A stretch of DNA of 50,081 nucleotides, taken from NCBI GenBank assembly GCA_025352625.1, contig JANXSR010000366.1, forward strand, positions 1 to 50,081, read 5' to 3'. The position numbers and the translations under genes were made by a program. The notes beneath the pieces were generated by a model that was not told the origin of the DNA, did not search any database, and saw nothing but the letters and a program-made list of their open reading frames with translations. Positions 26,176-34,809 of the stretch are shown here, one piece after another. This DNA is from Ferruginibacter sp. (GTDB lineage Bacteria; Bacteroidota; Bacteroidia; Chitinophagales; Chitinophagaceae). Numbering within the stretch: the stretch's first letter is position 1; every line of letters starts with the position of its first letter.

Positions 26176-27840
26176 ATGAAATTTTATAAATATTCATACT
26201 TAACTATTGTAGCAACTGCACTGTTGTTCGGTAGTTGTAAAAAGTCAGCATTTGTTGAACTTAATACAAATCCAAATGTGTTGTATTCCATTAAGCCGGA
26301 AGAACAATTCTTAAATACTGCTATACAGGCTCACGGGCAGGATTTTGAACAGTTTTATGATAATTACCGTCGTATCATGTTCTGGACACAACAGTCCACA
26401 GCAAACGCAGGTAACGGAACTGTAACACTAAAAACTGTGGGTAATTTTAATTCAAGATATGGTGTATTTTATCCTACCCTTGGATCTGTATTAACCGATG
26501 TGCAGGTGCTTATAAGCAAACTGCCCGATGCAGAAAAGGCAAAGTACGATCAGATAAAAGCGATCGCAGATATTCCTAAAATATACTACGCATTCTATGT
26601 GTCTGATATTAATGGAAGTTTAGCTTATACAGAGGCTTTTCAGGCACGTTATGGCGGCACATTAACACCCAAATATGAATCACAGCAGGAGTTGTATGCA
26701 TTATGGGATAAACGCCTTAAAGAAGTGATAGGTATATTAAAAGCAACTCCTGCCACACCGCAGGTAAGCCTGGGTAAAAATGATTTGTACTATCATGGTG
26801 ATGTTGCAATGTGGGCAAAAGCAGCTTCGGCACTTCGTTTAAGAATGGCCATGCGTTTAATGAAACGTGATGCAACAACAGCTACCGCTATTGCTAAAGA
26901 AGTAATTGCAGATGCAGGCAACCTGATGACAAGCAATGCAGAGGGCTGGGTATTTTATGCTGATGTAAGTTTTACCTCGGGCGGTAACTGGGCTCCTGAT
27001 GAATTCAGGGCTCCTAAAGCTACCGTTGATTTTATGTATGCACAGGCAGATCCCCGGTTACGTATGTTTTATAAGAAAAACAACTACACACAGGCTAATA
27101 TTGATGCAGCCATTGCCAAAGGAATTTATCCTGCCGGTACTGTTGCCAATCCAAGGCAATATGTTGGAGCACCTGTTAGCCCTGACGTTGTAAAAACAGT
27201 AAGCTCCTGGTTTGTACAGAAAAAGGTAAATGATAACCTTTCTCTTGACACAGTTTCTTACCTGCAGTGGAGAATGTATCAACCTGCCAATGGTGGTGGT
27301 ACCGGTAAAAGTTTCTTTCCTTTAATTTCTTACGCTGATGAACTTTTAATGCGTGCAGAATTAGCTGCTAAAGGTATTACTACAGAAGATCCAAAGGCAT
27401 TGTATTATGCAGGCATTGATGCGTCAATTGCATTTTATGATAAGTCTGCAGCAGATGCTAAGCTGGAAGATTATGCAGCAGTAACTCCGGCAGAACTCAC
27501 CGCTTATAAAGCTTCTCCTGCTATAGTTTATAATATAGCCAAAGCAACTGAGCAAATTGCGATACAATCGTTTATTAACTTTTATAAACAACCCAACGAA
27601 GCATGGGCATTGTACAAAAGAACTGGCTATCCAAATGCAACAACTGCATTGGCAAACGAAAATATAATGATTGATGGTACACTTTACCAGATACCAAGAA
27701 GGGCAGCGCTAAGTGCTCCATCTTCAAGCGATTTAAATGCAGTTAACAAACAGGCGGCTTTAGATGCGATGAAAGCAGATGCTGATTTTGGCACCGCTAT
27801 CGATGATCTTTACGGTCGTGTTTGGTGGGATAAAAAGTAA
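26176..27840 (+). CDS. SusD/RagB-family nutrient-binding outer-membrane lipoprotein
   Basis: A 554-residue lipoprotein with a signal ending in LLFGSC, so Cys21 is the likely lipidated residue. The sequence LNTNPNVLYSIKPEEQFL and the helical body (YGVFYPTLGSVLTDVQVLI, WAKAASALRLRMAMRLMKRD, YADELLMRAELAAKG) are typical of the SusD-like group 2 proteins that cap SusC and bind glycans at the cell surface. The C-terminus IDDLYGRVWWDKK is normal. It follows SusC closely and is followed by a hairpin terminator, so SusC-SusD probably form the core transcript. The binding specificity is not evident. Confidence 0.92.
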   Translation: MKFYKYSYLTIVATALLFGSCKKSAFVELNTNPNVLYSIKPEEQFLNTAIQAHGQDFEQFYDNYRRIMFWTQQSTANAGNGTVTLKTVGNFNSRYGVFYPTLGSVLTDVQVLISKLPDAEKAKYDQIKAIADIPKIYYAFYVSDINGSLAYTEAFQARYGGTLTPKYESQQELYALWDKRLKEVIGILKATPATPQVSLGKNDLYYHGDVAMWAKAASALRLRMAMRLMKRDATTATAIAKEVIADAGNLMTSNAEGWVFYADVSFTSGGNWAPDEFRAPKATVDFMYAQADPRLRMFYKKNNYTQANIDAAIAKGIYPAGTVANPRQYVGAPVSPDVVKTVSSWFVQKKVNDNLSLDTVSYLQWRMYQPANGGGTGKSFFPLISYADELLMRAELAAKGITTEDPKALYYAGIDASIAFYDKSAADAKLEDYAAVTPAELTAYKASPAIVYNIAKATEQIAIQSFINFYKQPNEAWALYKRTGYPNATTALANENIMIDGTLYQIPRRAALSAPSSSDLNAVNKQAALDAMKADADFGTAIDDLYGRVWWDKK

Positions 27841-27861
27841 GTTTTAGTATAGCACAGCCAG

Positions 27862-27906
27862 AATAACTCCGGGCTAACATTTAGCTCGGGGTTATCTGTT
27901 TTTACA
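27862..27906 (+). terminator. Probable intrinsic terminator after the SusD-like gene
   Basis: AATAACTCCGGGCTAA and TTAGCTCGGGGTTAT form an imperfect hairpin of about 15 base pairs (27862-27896), followed by TGTTTTTA. It lies 22 bases after the SusD stop and may separate SusC-SusD transcription from the redox genes. Confidence 0.6.
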
Positions 27907-28025
27907 AGTCATTGGTATTGGACTTTGTACTAATTTTTTTATTTATACTCCTTTATAAATGCCCCTGCTATTTGATAATTTATCATCGGGATAGATTAAA
28001 TTCGGTGATGCAAATTTTACCAAAC

Positions 28026-28622
28026 ATGCGTAAAAGAATATTTATAATAATATGCCTGGTTTTTACAGCGTATTGTTTGCATGCACAGGTATTGTATGAT
28101 TCACTTACGGCTTTTAATAAAATTGAAACCTTCAAATTAGTAGCTGTCAATCAACAGAAAAATACCTTCATTCATCTCAATGATAAATCCCTTTCTCTCT
28201 TTATTTTTTTATCCCCTGAATGCCCGCTCTGTCAGAATTATACTAAAATAATAAACCAGCTTCAGGAACAATTTAAAACACAGGTTGCCATTTACGGCAT
28301 CGTTCCGGGCAAAGCATATACATTAAAAGAACTCACTGCTTTTAGAGATAAATATCTAACCACCTTCAACATATTAATTGATACAAAAAAGTTATTGACC
28401 CAATATTTAAATGCTACTGTAACACCACAGGCAATTTTATTGGATAGCAAAGGCAATCTTATTTATACAGGTGCCATTGATGACTGGGCACAGGGACAAA
28501 GTAAAAAGAAAATAAAAGCTTCGCAGCATTATGTAAAAGATGCAATACAACAAAGCTTACAGTCTGCTGATATAACAATAAAAAAAACAACAGCATACGG
28601 CTGTAAGATCAATGATTTTTAA
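28026..28622 (+). CDS. Secreted redoxin/thioredoxin-like protein
   Basis: A 198-residue periplasmic thioredoxin-fold protein. The chosen ATG at 28026 gives a signal peptide (RIFIIICLVFTAYCLHAQ); ATGs at 28008 and 27912 are less likely. The active site FIFLSPECPLCQNY has the pair Cys66/Cys69, and VTPQAILLD carries the cis-proline Pro134. The C-terminus TAYGCKINDF, with a third cysteine, resembles the linker found in planctomycete and acidobacterial fusion proteins in which a redoxin domain precedes a cytochrome c/copper-monooxygenase. Here the next gene, one base after the stop, encodes exactly those domains. Likely role: thiol redox partner or copper/haem-site maintenance for that protein. 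Function inferred. Confidence 0.8.
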   Translation: MRKRIFIIICLVFTAYCLHAQVLYDSLTAFNKIETFKLVAVNQQKNTFIHLNDKSLSLFIFLSPECPLCQNYTKIINQLQEQFKTQVAIYGIVPGKAYTLKELTAFRDKYLTTFNILIDTKKLLTQYLNATVTPQAILLDSKGNLIYTGAIDDWAQGQSKKKIKASQHYVKDAIQQSLQSADITIKKTTAYGCKINDF

Positions 28623-28623
28623 A

Positions 28624-29937
28624 ATGAAAAACCGCTTATATATCTTACTGTTTTTATTAAAAGGAGCAGTGCTTCAGGCACAGCAAATAACTTATTACAA
28701 TGATATCAGTCCCATTGTTCAATCTAAATGTGCCCCCTGTCATCATCCGGGAGGGGGTGCTCCTTTTTCACTATTAACCTTTGAAGATATTGCTAAAAGG
28801 GCATCCTTTATAAAAGAGGTTATACAAAGTGGTTATATGCCGCCATGGAAGGCAGATAACAAGTATGTTCATTTTGCAAACGACCGATCTTTATCACCAA
28901 AAGAAATTAATCTGCTGGTAAAATGGATAGCGGATAAAACGCCGGAAGGCAAAAAAAATACAACCGAAAAAAACTTGCCTGAATTTACAAGCGGCACTAA
29001 ATACAGCCGTAAACCGGATATGGTTTTAAAAATGGCAGATAGCTTTTTGGTACAGGGTGATAACACAGAAAGGTTCGTAATTTTTAAAATACCTTTTGCG
29101 TTAAAAGAAACCGAAAATATCGAAGCCATTGAATTTTACAGCAACAATAATAAGCTGATTCACCATGCCAATTATGCAGTACATGAAGTAGCAGATACGT
29201 CCATAGATATTTATAATACCGATGCTGTTGTAAATCTTTCAGCAGCCGACCGCACAAAGGTGGATCAATACAGGCCTTATAAAAAAATAATGACCTATTA
29301 CGGCGGATGGATACCCGGAACAACGTACGAATATTATCCAAAAGAATTTGGATGGGTTATGCCCCGGCGTGGGGTTATATTATTAACTGTGCATTTTGGG
29401 CCAAGTGCGGTAGATGAAAAAAGCATTTCGTATGTAAATTTATTTTTTAAAAAAATACCGGTAACACGGCCTGTTAAAGTAATTAGTTTTGGCAGTGGGG
29501 GTATTGGTGAAAAACAAATAGACCCGATATTTTACATAAAAGCAAACGATAAAAAAACATTTACACTTGAAGTAACCAACCCCGGTACCGATTTATCTGT
29601 AATGTATGTATGGCCGCACATGCATTACATTGGTAAAGAGTTTAAGGCATATATAGTTACTGCTGTCGGCGATACTATTAAAATGGTACATATACCTGAA
29701 TGGGATTTCAGGTGGCAGGAAATTTATCGGATGAAGAACCTGGTGAAAGTACCCAAAGGTTCAATAATGCATATTGAAGGTACCTATGATAACACCGCAC
29801 AAAACCCGGCTAATCCAAACAGCCCGCCACGTACAATTTTTTCTGAAGGCAGTATGCGTTCTACAGATGAAATGATGACATTGCTGATGGTATATTTGCC
29901 TTATGAAGAAGGAGATGAAAAAATAAAAATGGAATAA
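28624..29937 (+). CDS. Cytochrome c/copper type II monooxygenase-like protein
   Basis: A 437-residue exported protein. It has a signal peptide (YILLFLLKGAVLQAQ), one c-type haem site CAPCHHPGG (Cys36, Cys39, His40) followed by GAPFSLLTFEDIAKRA and SGYMPPWKAD, and a region related to copper type II ascorbate-dependent monooxygenases. Candidate CuH ligands are His180/His181 (IHHANY) and His257 (TVHFGP). Candidate CuM ligands are His332/His334 (WPHMHYIG) and Met417 (RSTDEMM). A complete ligand set suggests activity in substrate hydroxylation or C-H cleavage, with the haem as electron entry. Substrate unknown. The ATG at 28624 is preferred; an overlapping start at 28612 would share bases with the redoxin stop. 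Strongly linked to the redoxin gene. Confidence 0.8.
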   Translation: MKNRLYILLFLLKGAVLQAQQITYYNDISPIVQSKCAPCHHPGGGAPFSLLTFEDIAKRASFIKEVIQSGYMPPWKADNKYVHFANDRSLSPKEINLLVKWIADKTPEGKKNTTEKNLPEFTSGTKYSRKPDMVLKMADSFLVQGDNTERFVIFKIPFALKETENIEAIEFYSNNNKLIHHANYAVHEVADTSIDIYNTDAVVNLSAADRTKVDQYRPYKKIMTYYGGWIPGTTYEYYPKEFGWVMPRRGVILLTVHFGPSAVDEKSISYVNLFFKKIPVTRPVKVISFGSGGIGEKQIDPIFYIKANDKKTFTLEVTNPGTDLSVMYVWPHMHYIGKEFKAYIVTAVGDTIKMVHIPEWDFRWQEIYRMKNLVKVPKGSIMHIEGTYDNTAQNPANPNSPPRTIFSEGSMRSTDEMMTLLMVYLPYEEGDEKIKME

Positions 29938-30056
29938 AAACTTTTTTGAAAGTGTGAAACCGGTAAAGAAAAATTGGTAATGTGCAGGTGAGTACTTGCA
30001 AAGAATGAGATGAAAGAGGAGGTAGTTTACAAGGCTGCAAAAATTAAGTAAGTCAA

Positions 30057-33000
30057 ATGAAATTATTGTTACCTGTAATGGCAATATCACTGTTGTGTTT
30101 TAATGGATATTCATTATTTGCACAGCAAAAAAAAGCAACGTTGTTTTCGTTGATGAACGAAAAGGAGACGGCTATATCTTTTTTAAATACTATACAGGAA
30201 GATGATTCTTTAAATGTAATGCGCTATGAATATCTCTATAATGGTGCCGGCGTGGGCATTGGCGATTTTAATAATGATGGGTTAAATGATATTTTCTTTT
30301 CAGGAAACACTACAGCCAACAAACTTTTTTTAAATAAAGGGAATTTTAAATTCGAAGATATTACCGCCACAGCTAAAGTTGCCGGCAATGATACCTGGAG
30401 CACAGGTGTAAGTATCGCTGATGTAAATGGCGATGGGTTGATGGATATATATGTTTGTCATTCCGGCAAGTTTGCTGATCCTCAAAAACTATGTAATGAA
30501 TTATTCATTAACCAGGGAATAAAAAATGGACTTCCTGTTTTTAAAGACATGGCGAAGGAGTATGGTATAGATGCACCCGGTACACAATCTACGCAGGCTG
30601 CATTTTTTGATTATGATAAAGATGGTGATCTTGATATGTTCCTTCTCAATCACAGCAACCATACCTACAATCCTTTTTTAAATACAAAAAAAATACGTTC
30701 AACACCAGATTTTAATTTTGGTAACCGCCTGTTTAGAAATGATGTTGATGCAAATGGCAAGATGCATTTTACAGACGTTACGTTACAATCAGGCATTATA
30801 AACAATGCACTCAATTTTGGTTTAAGCGTAACCATCAGTGATGTCAACAATGATGGCTGGCCGGATATTTATACCACCAGCGACTATACAGAAAGAGACT
30901 GCTTTTACATCAATAATAAAAATGGCAGTTTTACAGAATCGCTTGCTAAATCATTTGCCCATATTTCCAAATACGCTATGGGAGCAGATATTGCTGATTA
31001 CAACAATGATGGCAGGCCGGATGTGTTTACATTGGATATGCTGCCCGAAGACAATCACCGGCAAAAATTATTAAAGGGGCCCGATGAATATGACCAATAT
31101 CACTTGTTGCTTGATAGTGGTTATTATCATCAGCAAATGCGTAACATGCTTCAGTTAAATGAAGGCACAGATGCACAAGGAAATATTCGCTTTAGCGAAA
31201 TTGGCCAACTGGCAGGCGTATCCAATACAGATTGGAGCTGGAGTGGTTTACTGGCCGATTTTGACAATGATGGGTGGAAAGATCTTTTTGTAAGTAATGG
31301 TTACCTGCGTGATTTTACAGACATGGATTTTTTAAAATATTCAGTGGCCGATGCAAAAGCTGCGGCTGTAAAATCGGGCAATTTAAATTACCAGACTTAT
31401 GACCTCGTTAAGCTTATGCCATCCAATAAACTCAGTAACTATATTTTTAAAAATAACCACGATTTAAGTTTTTTAGATAAAAGTATTGATTGGGGCATCA
31501 GCAAACCAACCATTTCAAATGCGGCCGTTTATGCAGATCTTGATAACGACGGAGATCTTGACCTTGTGGTTTGTAATAATAATGAACCTGCCATGGTATA
31601 TAAAAATAATGCCAATGAAATGATGCCGGGGCATTTTATTAAACTACGTTTTAAAGGAGCAGGATTAAACACAAAAGCTTACGGTGCAAAAGCAACATTG
31701 GTAACCAACAGCACAAAACAATACCTTGAATTGTATCCTGTACGGAGTTATCAATCTACCGTTTCGCAGGAATTGGTATTTACTTATCCGTTAAAAGATG
31801 CTGATCAGCAACTTAGGGTTGAGTGGCCTGATGGTAAAGAAACAATAGTAGCAAATATAAAAGCTGATGAAACCATTGAATTAAAACAGTCGGATGCTTT
31901 ACCAAAAAAAATAAATTCAACGGTTACTGCTGCAAAAATATTTACAGATATAACACAAAAATCCGGCATTGCATTTAAGCATGTTGAAAATGACTTTATT
32001 GATTTTAAAGATGAAGTGCTGTTACCATACCAGTTGTCGAAACAAGGTCCGGCTTTGGCAAAGGGAGATGTAAACGGAGATGGGTTAGAAGATATTTTTA
32101 TCGGCGGTGCTATCAACCAGGCGGGCATCTTGTACCTGCAAACCAACAATGAAAAATTTATTGCAGCTCCATCACAAGCATGGATAAACGAAGCAGCAGA
32201 TGAAGATGTGGGTGCTGTTTTTTTTGATGCAGACAATGACGGCGACCTTGATTTGTATGTAGTGAGTGGAGGTAATGAATATGCAGACCAGTCGCCTGAA
32301 TATGCAGACAGGTTATACATCAATGATGGAAAGGGCAACTTTACCAAAAGTACAGATGCTCTGCCCTCCATGTTAAGCAGCAAACGGGCAGTTGCTGTGG
32401 GTGATTTTGACAATGACGGCGATCTTGATTTATTTGTTGGTGGCCGGGGAGCGCCTGGTTCGTTTCCAATGCCATCATCAAGTTATCTGTTACGCAACGA
32501 TACCAAAAACGGCCAGGTTCATTTTACAGATGTTACGGCTACTCTTTGCCCGGCGTTGCAGAAACCTGGTATGGTTACCGCTGCACAATGGGTTGATATC
32601 AACAATGACCACTTTCCTGAATTGATTATAGCTGGCGACTGGATGCCGGTAATGTTGTTCAGTAACAACAATGGAAAATTGGAAGATATTTCTCTGGCGT
32701 CCGGATTAAAAAATCTCAATGGAATGTGGTCAGCCCTTACAGCAACTGATGTTGATGGCGATGGGGATATTGATTTTTTGTTAGGCAACTGCGGTTACAA
32801 CGATCAGTTTTCAAAAACAAGTAAAGCGCAACCCCTGCAATTGTACGTGAATGATTTTGATGACAATGGTATTATTGATCCCATTGTGTGTTATTACATC
32901 CAGGGCAAATCTTATCCAATGGCATCAAGGGATGAATTGCTCGACCAGGTGCCGGCACTAAAAAAGAAATACATCAAGTATAAAAATTATGCGGATGCAA

Positions 33001-33437
33001 CCATCAGTGATATCTTTCCAAAAGAAAAAATCAGTGCGGCAAAAGTGCTTTATTGCGATGAACTGGCGTCCGGTATTTTGTACAATAATGGGCATAATAT
33101 TTTTTCTTTTAAACCCTTTCCGCTACAGGCGCAGGCATCAAAAATGTTTGGCTTTACTGTAGCAGATTTTGATGGGGATGGCAGAAAAGATATTTTATCA
33201 GGCGGCAATTATTTCTCTTACCGTGTTCAGTTAGGGCGCTCAGATGCAAGCCTAGGGCTGCTGATGAAGGGCCGGGAAAATGAAAGTTTTTTAGCTGTTG
33301 ACCCAACCATGTCCGGTGTTTACATTGATGGAGACGTAAGGGCCATGACGGCAATAAAAAATAAATTAGGTGAAACATTAATTGTAGTAGCTAAAAATAA
33401 TGATGCAGTGCAGGTTTTAAAAGCAACAGGTAAATGA
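30057..33437 (+). CDS. CRTAC1-like FG-GAP/VCBS repeat protein with ASPIC/UnbV domain
   Basis: A 1126-residue secreted protein (signal peptide PVMAISLLCFNGYSLFAQ). It is built from many calcium-binding FG-GAP/VCBS blades of the type DFNNDGLNDIF, DVNGDGLMDIY, DYDKDGDLDMF and DFDNDGDLDLFVGG, consistent with two beta-propellers. Between them lies an ASPIC/UnbV module, with GAGLNTKAYGAKATLV and LRVEWPDGKETIV. Related proteins are common beside SusC/SusD in Bacteroidota; their role is thought to be surface binding or scaffold, but it is not established. Its TGA stop overlaps the start of the haloperoxidase-like gene (33434-33437), a tight coupling that points to a functional pair. The 119-base gap before it holds no recognised terminator. 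Confidence 0.9.
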   Translation: MKLLLPVMAISLLCFNGYSLFAQQKKATLFSLMNEKETAISFLNTIQEDDSLNVMRYEYLYNGAGVGIGDFNNDGLNDIFFSGNTTANKLFLNKGNFKFEDITATAKVAGNDTWSTGVSIADVNGDGLMDIYVCHSGKFADPQKLCNELFINQGIKNGLPVFKDMAKEYGIDAPGTQSTQAAFFDYDKDGDLDMFLLNHSNHTYNPFLNTKKIRSTPDFNFGNRLFRNDVDANGKMHFTDVTLQSGIINNALNFGLSVTISDVNNDGWPDIYTTSDYTERDCFYINNKNGSFTESLAKSFAHISKYAMGADIADYNNDGRPDVFTLDMLPEDNHRQKLLKGPDEYDQYHLLLDSGYYHQQMRNMLQLNEGTDAQGNIRFSEIGQLAGVSNTDWSWSGLLADFDNDGWKDLFVSNGYLRDFTDMDFLKYSVADAKAAAVKSGNLNYQTYDLVKLMPSNKLSNYIFKNNHDLSFLDKSIDWGISKPTISNAAVYADLDNDGDLDLVVCNNNEPAMVYKNNANEMMPGHFIKLRFKGAGLNTKAYGAKATLVTNSTKQYLELYPVRSYQSTVSQELVFTYPLKDADQQLRVEWPDGKETIVANIKADETIELKQSDALPKKINSTVTAAKIFTDITQKSGIAFKHVENDFIDFKDEVLLPYQLSKQGPALAKGDVNGDGLEDIFIGGAINQAGILYLQTNNEKFIAAPSQAWINEAADEDVGAVFFDADNDGDLDLYVVSGGNEYADQSPEYADRLYINDGKGNFTKSTDALPSMLSSKRAVAVGDFDNDGDLDLFVGGRGAPGSFPMPSSSYLLRNDTKNGQVHFTDVTATLCPALQKPGMVTAAQWVDINNDHFPELIIAGDWMPVMLFSNNNGKLEDISLASGLKNLNGMWSALTATDVDGDGDIDFLLGNCGYNDQFSKTSKAQPLQLYVNDFDDNGIIDPIVCYYIQGKSYPMASRDELLDQVPALKKKYIKYKNYADATISDIFPKEKISAAKVLYCDELASGILYNNGHNIFSFKPFPLQAQASKMFGFTVADFDGDGRKDILSGGNYFSYRVQLGRSDASLGLLMKGRENESFLAVDPTMSGVYIDGDVRAMTAIKNKLGETLIVVAKNNDAVQVLKATGK

Positions 33438-34750
33438 GAAAATTAATAGTGATCATATTATTATTAAGTCAGCACATTTCCAATGCGCAGGATAAAGGAT
33501 GGCAAACAGATGCAGCCCCGTTGCACCGGGCACAAAAGGCTTTAACGGATGTTATTATACACGATATATTTTCTCCACCTGTTGCCAGCCGCATTTATGC
33601 ATACACCAACATAGCAGCGTATGAAGTTTTGGTAAAGCAAAACAACGGATATCATTCTTTGCATAAGCAGCTAAATTCTTTTCCCGAAATACCTGTCTGT
33701 AAGTATAAAATTTATAGTTCCCTTGCTGCTGTAAATGCTTTTTTGATAACTGCTAAAAGCCTTGTTTTTTCAGAAGCAATCCTACAGGATTCCATTACAC
33801 AAATTTTGCAATGGTATAAAAGCAAAAAAATAAGCAAACAGACATTTGAAGCTTCCTTATTGTATGGTCAACAGGTAGCTGATGCAGTTATGCAATGGGC
33901 CGCAAAAGATAAGTATAAGGAAACAAGAAGTTTGCGGCGGTATAATTATCTTAAGCAGGAAGGAAAATGGATGCCGACTCCACCGGTTTATATGGCTGCG
34001 GTTGAACCTTACTGGAACAGGATAAGGCCAATGGTGCTGGATTCAGCAAGCCAGTTTCGTCCTGATTTTCCGTTGCTATTTAGTACGGACACAAATAGTT
34101 TATTTTACCGGCAGGTATTGGAAGTATATGATACAACCCGCCATTTATCTGCTCAAAATATTGCGATTGCCAGTTTTTGGGATTGCAATCCCTTTGCTGT
34201 AACTACAGAAGGCCACCTGAATTTTGCAACAAAAAAAATATCACCAGGCGGTCATTGGATGTCGATTGCAGGCATAGTTTGCCGCAATACCAATGCAACC
34301 ATAATAAAAGCCGCCGCTGCTTATTCGCTAACGGCCATTGCATTATTTGATGGGTTTATTATTTGCTGGGATGAAAAATACCGCAGCAATGTTATTCGCC
34401 CTGAAACCTATATCAACAAGTATATAGATGAAAGCTGGCGGCCATTATTACAAACACCGCCGTTTCCTGAATACACCAGCGGGCATAGTGTTATATCAAC
34501 AGCAGCAGCAACCGTACTCAACAATATATTTGGTAATGCGATAGGTTTTAATGATGATACTGAGGTTGAATTTGGGTTACCGGTAAAGCATTTTAGTTCG
34601 TTTACAGATGCTTGTAACGAAGCGGCAATTTCACGTTTGTATGGGGGCATACATTACAGGGCTGCTATTGAAAACGGGCAAAAGCAAGGTGCCGTTTTGG
34701 GGAACTGGATAGTAAAAAAAATAGGGCTGTTGCAGAATCAGGAGCAATAG
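33434..34750 (+). CDS. Vanadium-dependent haloperoxidase/PAP2-type enzyme
   Basis: A 438-residue exported protein (signal KLIVIILLLSQHISNAQ). The vanadate/phosphate-binding signature of the PAP2/haloperoxidase superfamily is complete: KYRSNVIRP (Lys315, Arg322), YTSGHS (Ser349, Gly350, His351) and SRLYGGIHY (Arg401, His407). The helical scaffold (HRAQKALTDVIIHDIF, RIYAYTNIAAYEVL) matches the Bacteroidota group annotated as vanadium-dependent haloperoxidase. It could oxidise halides with peroxide or act as an acid phosphatase; the sequence cannot decide. Start and stop relationships: the start overlaps the FG-GAP gene by four bases, and the first fucosidase starts 59 bases after the stop. Confidence 0.85.
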   Translation: MRKLIVIILLLSQHISNAQDKGWQTDAAPLHRAQKALTDVIIHDIFSPPVASRIYAYTNIAAYEVLVKQNNGYHSLHKQLNSFPEIPVCKYKIYSSLAAVNAFLITAKSLVFSEAILQDSITQILQWYKSKKISKQTFEASLLYGQQVADAVMQWAAKDKYKETRSLRRYNYLKQEGKWMPTPPVYMAAVEPYWNRIRPMVLDSASQFRPDFPLLFSTDTNSLFYRQVLEVYDTTRHLSAQNIAIASFWDCNPFAVTTEGHLNFATKKISPGGHWMSIAGIVCRNTNATIIKAAAAYSLTAIALFDGFIICWDEKYRSNVIRPETYINKYIDESWRPLLQTPPFPEYTSGHSVISTAAATVLNNIFGNAIGFNDDTEVEFGLPVKHFSSFTDACNEAAISRLYGGIHYRAAIENGQKQGAVLGNWIVKKIGLLQNQEQ

Positions 34751-34809
34751 TTTTTTGTGAAAATGAGTAAGAGTGTTAACTTATAAGGAATTATTTAAAA
34801 ACAAATAAA

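Noticed and set aside
31805-32413. Long minus-strand open frame of 202 codons inside the FG-GAP protein gene
   Set aside because: A shadow of the Asp/Asn-rich repeat codons; composition is Ser/Pro-rich with no motif or start context.
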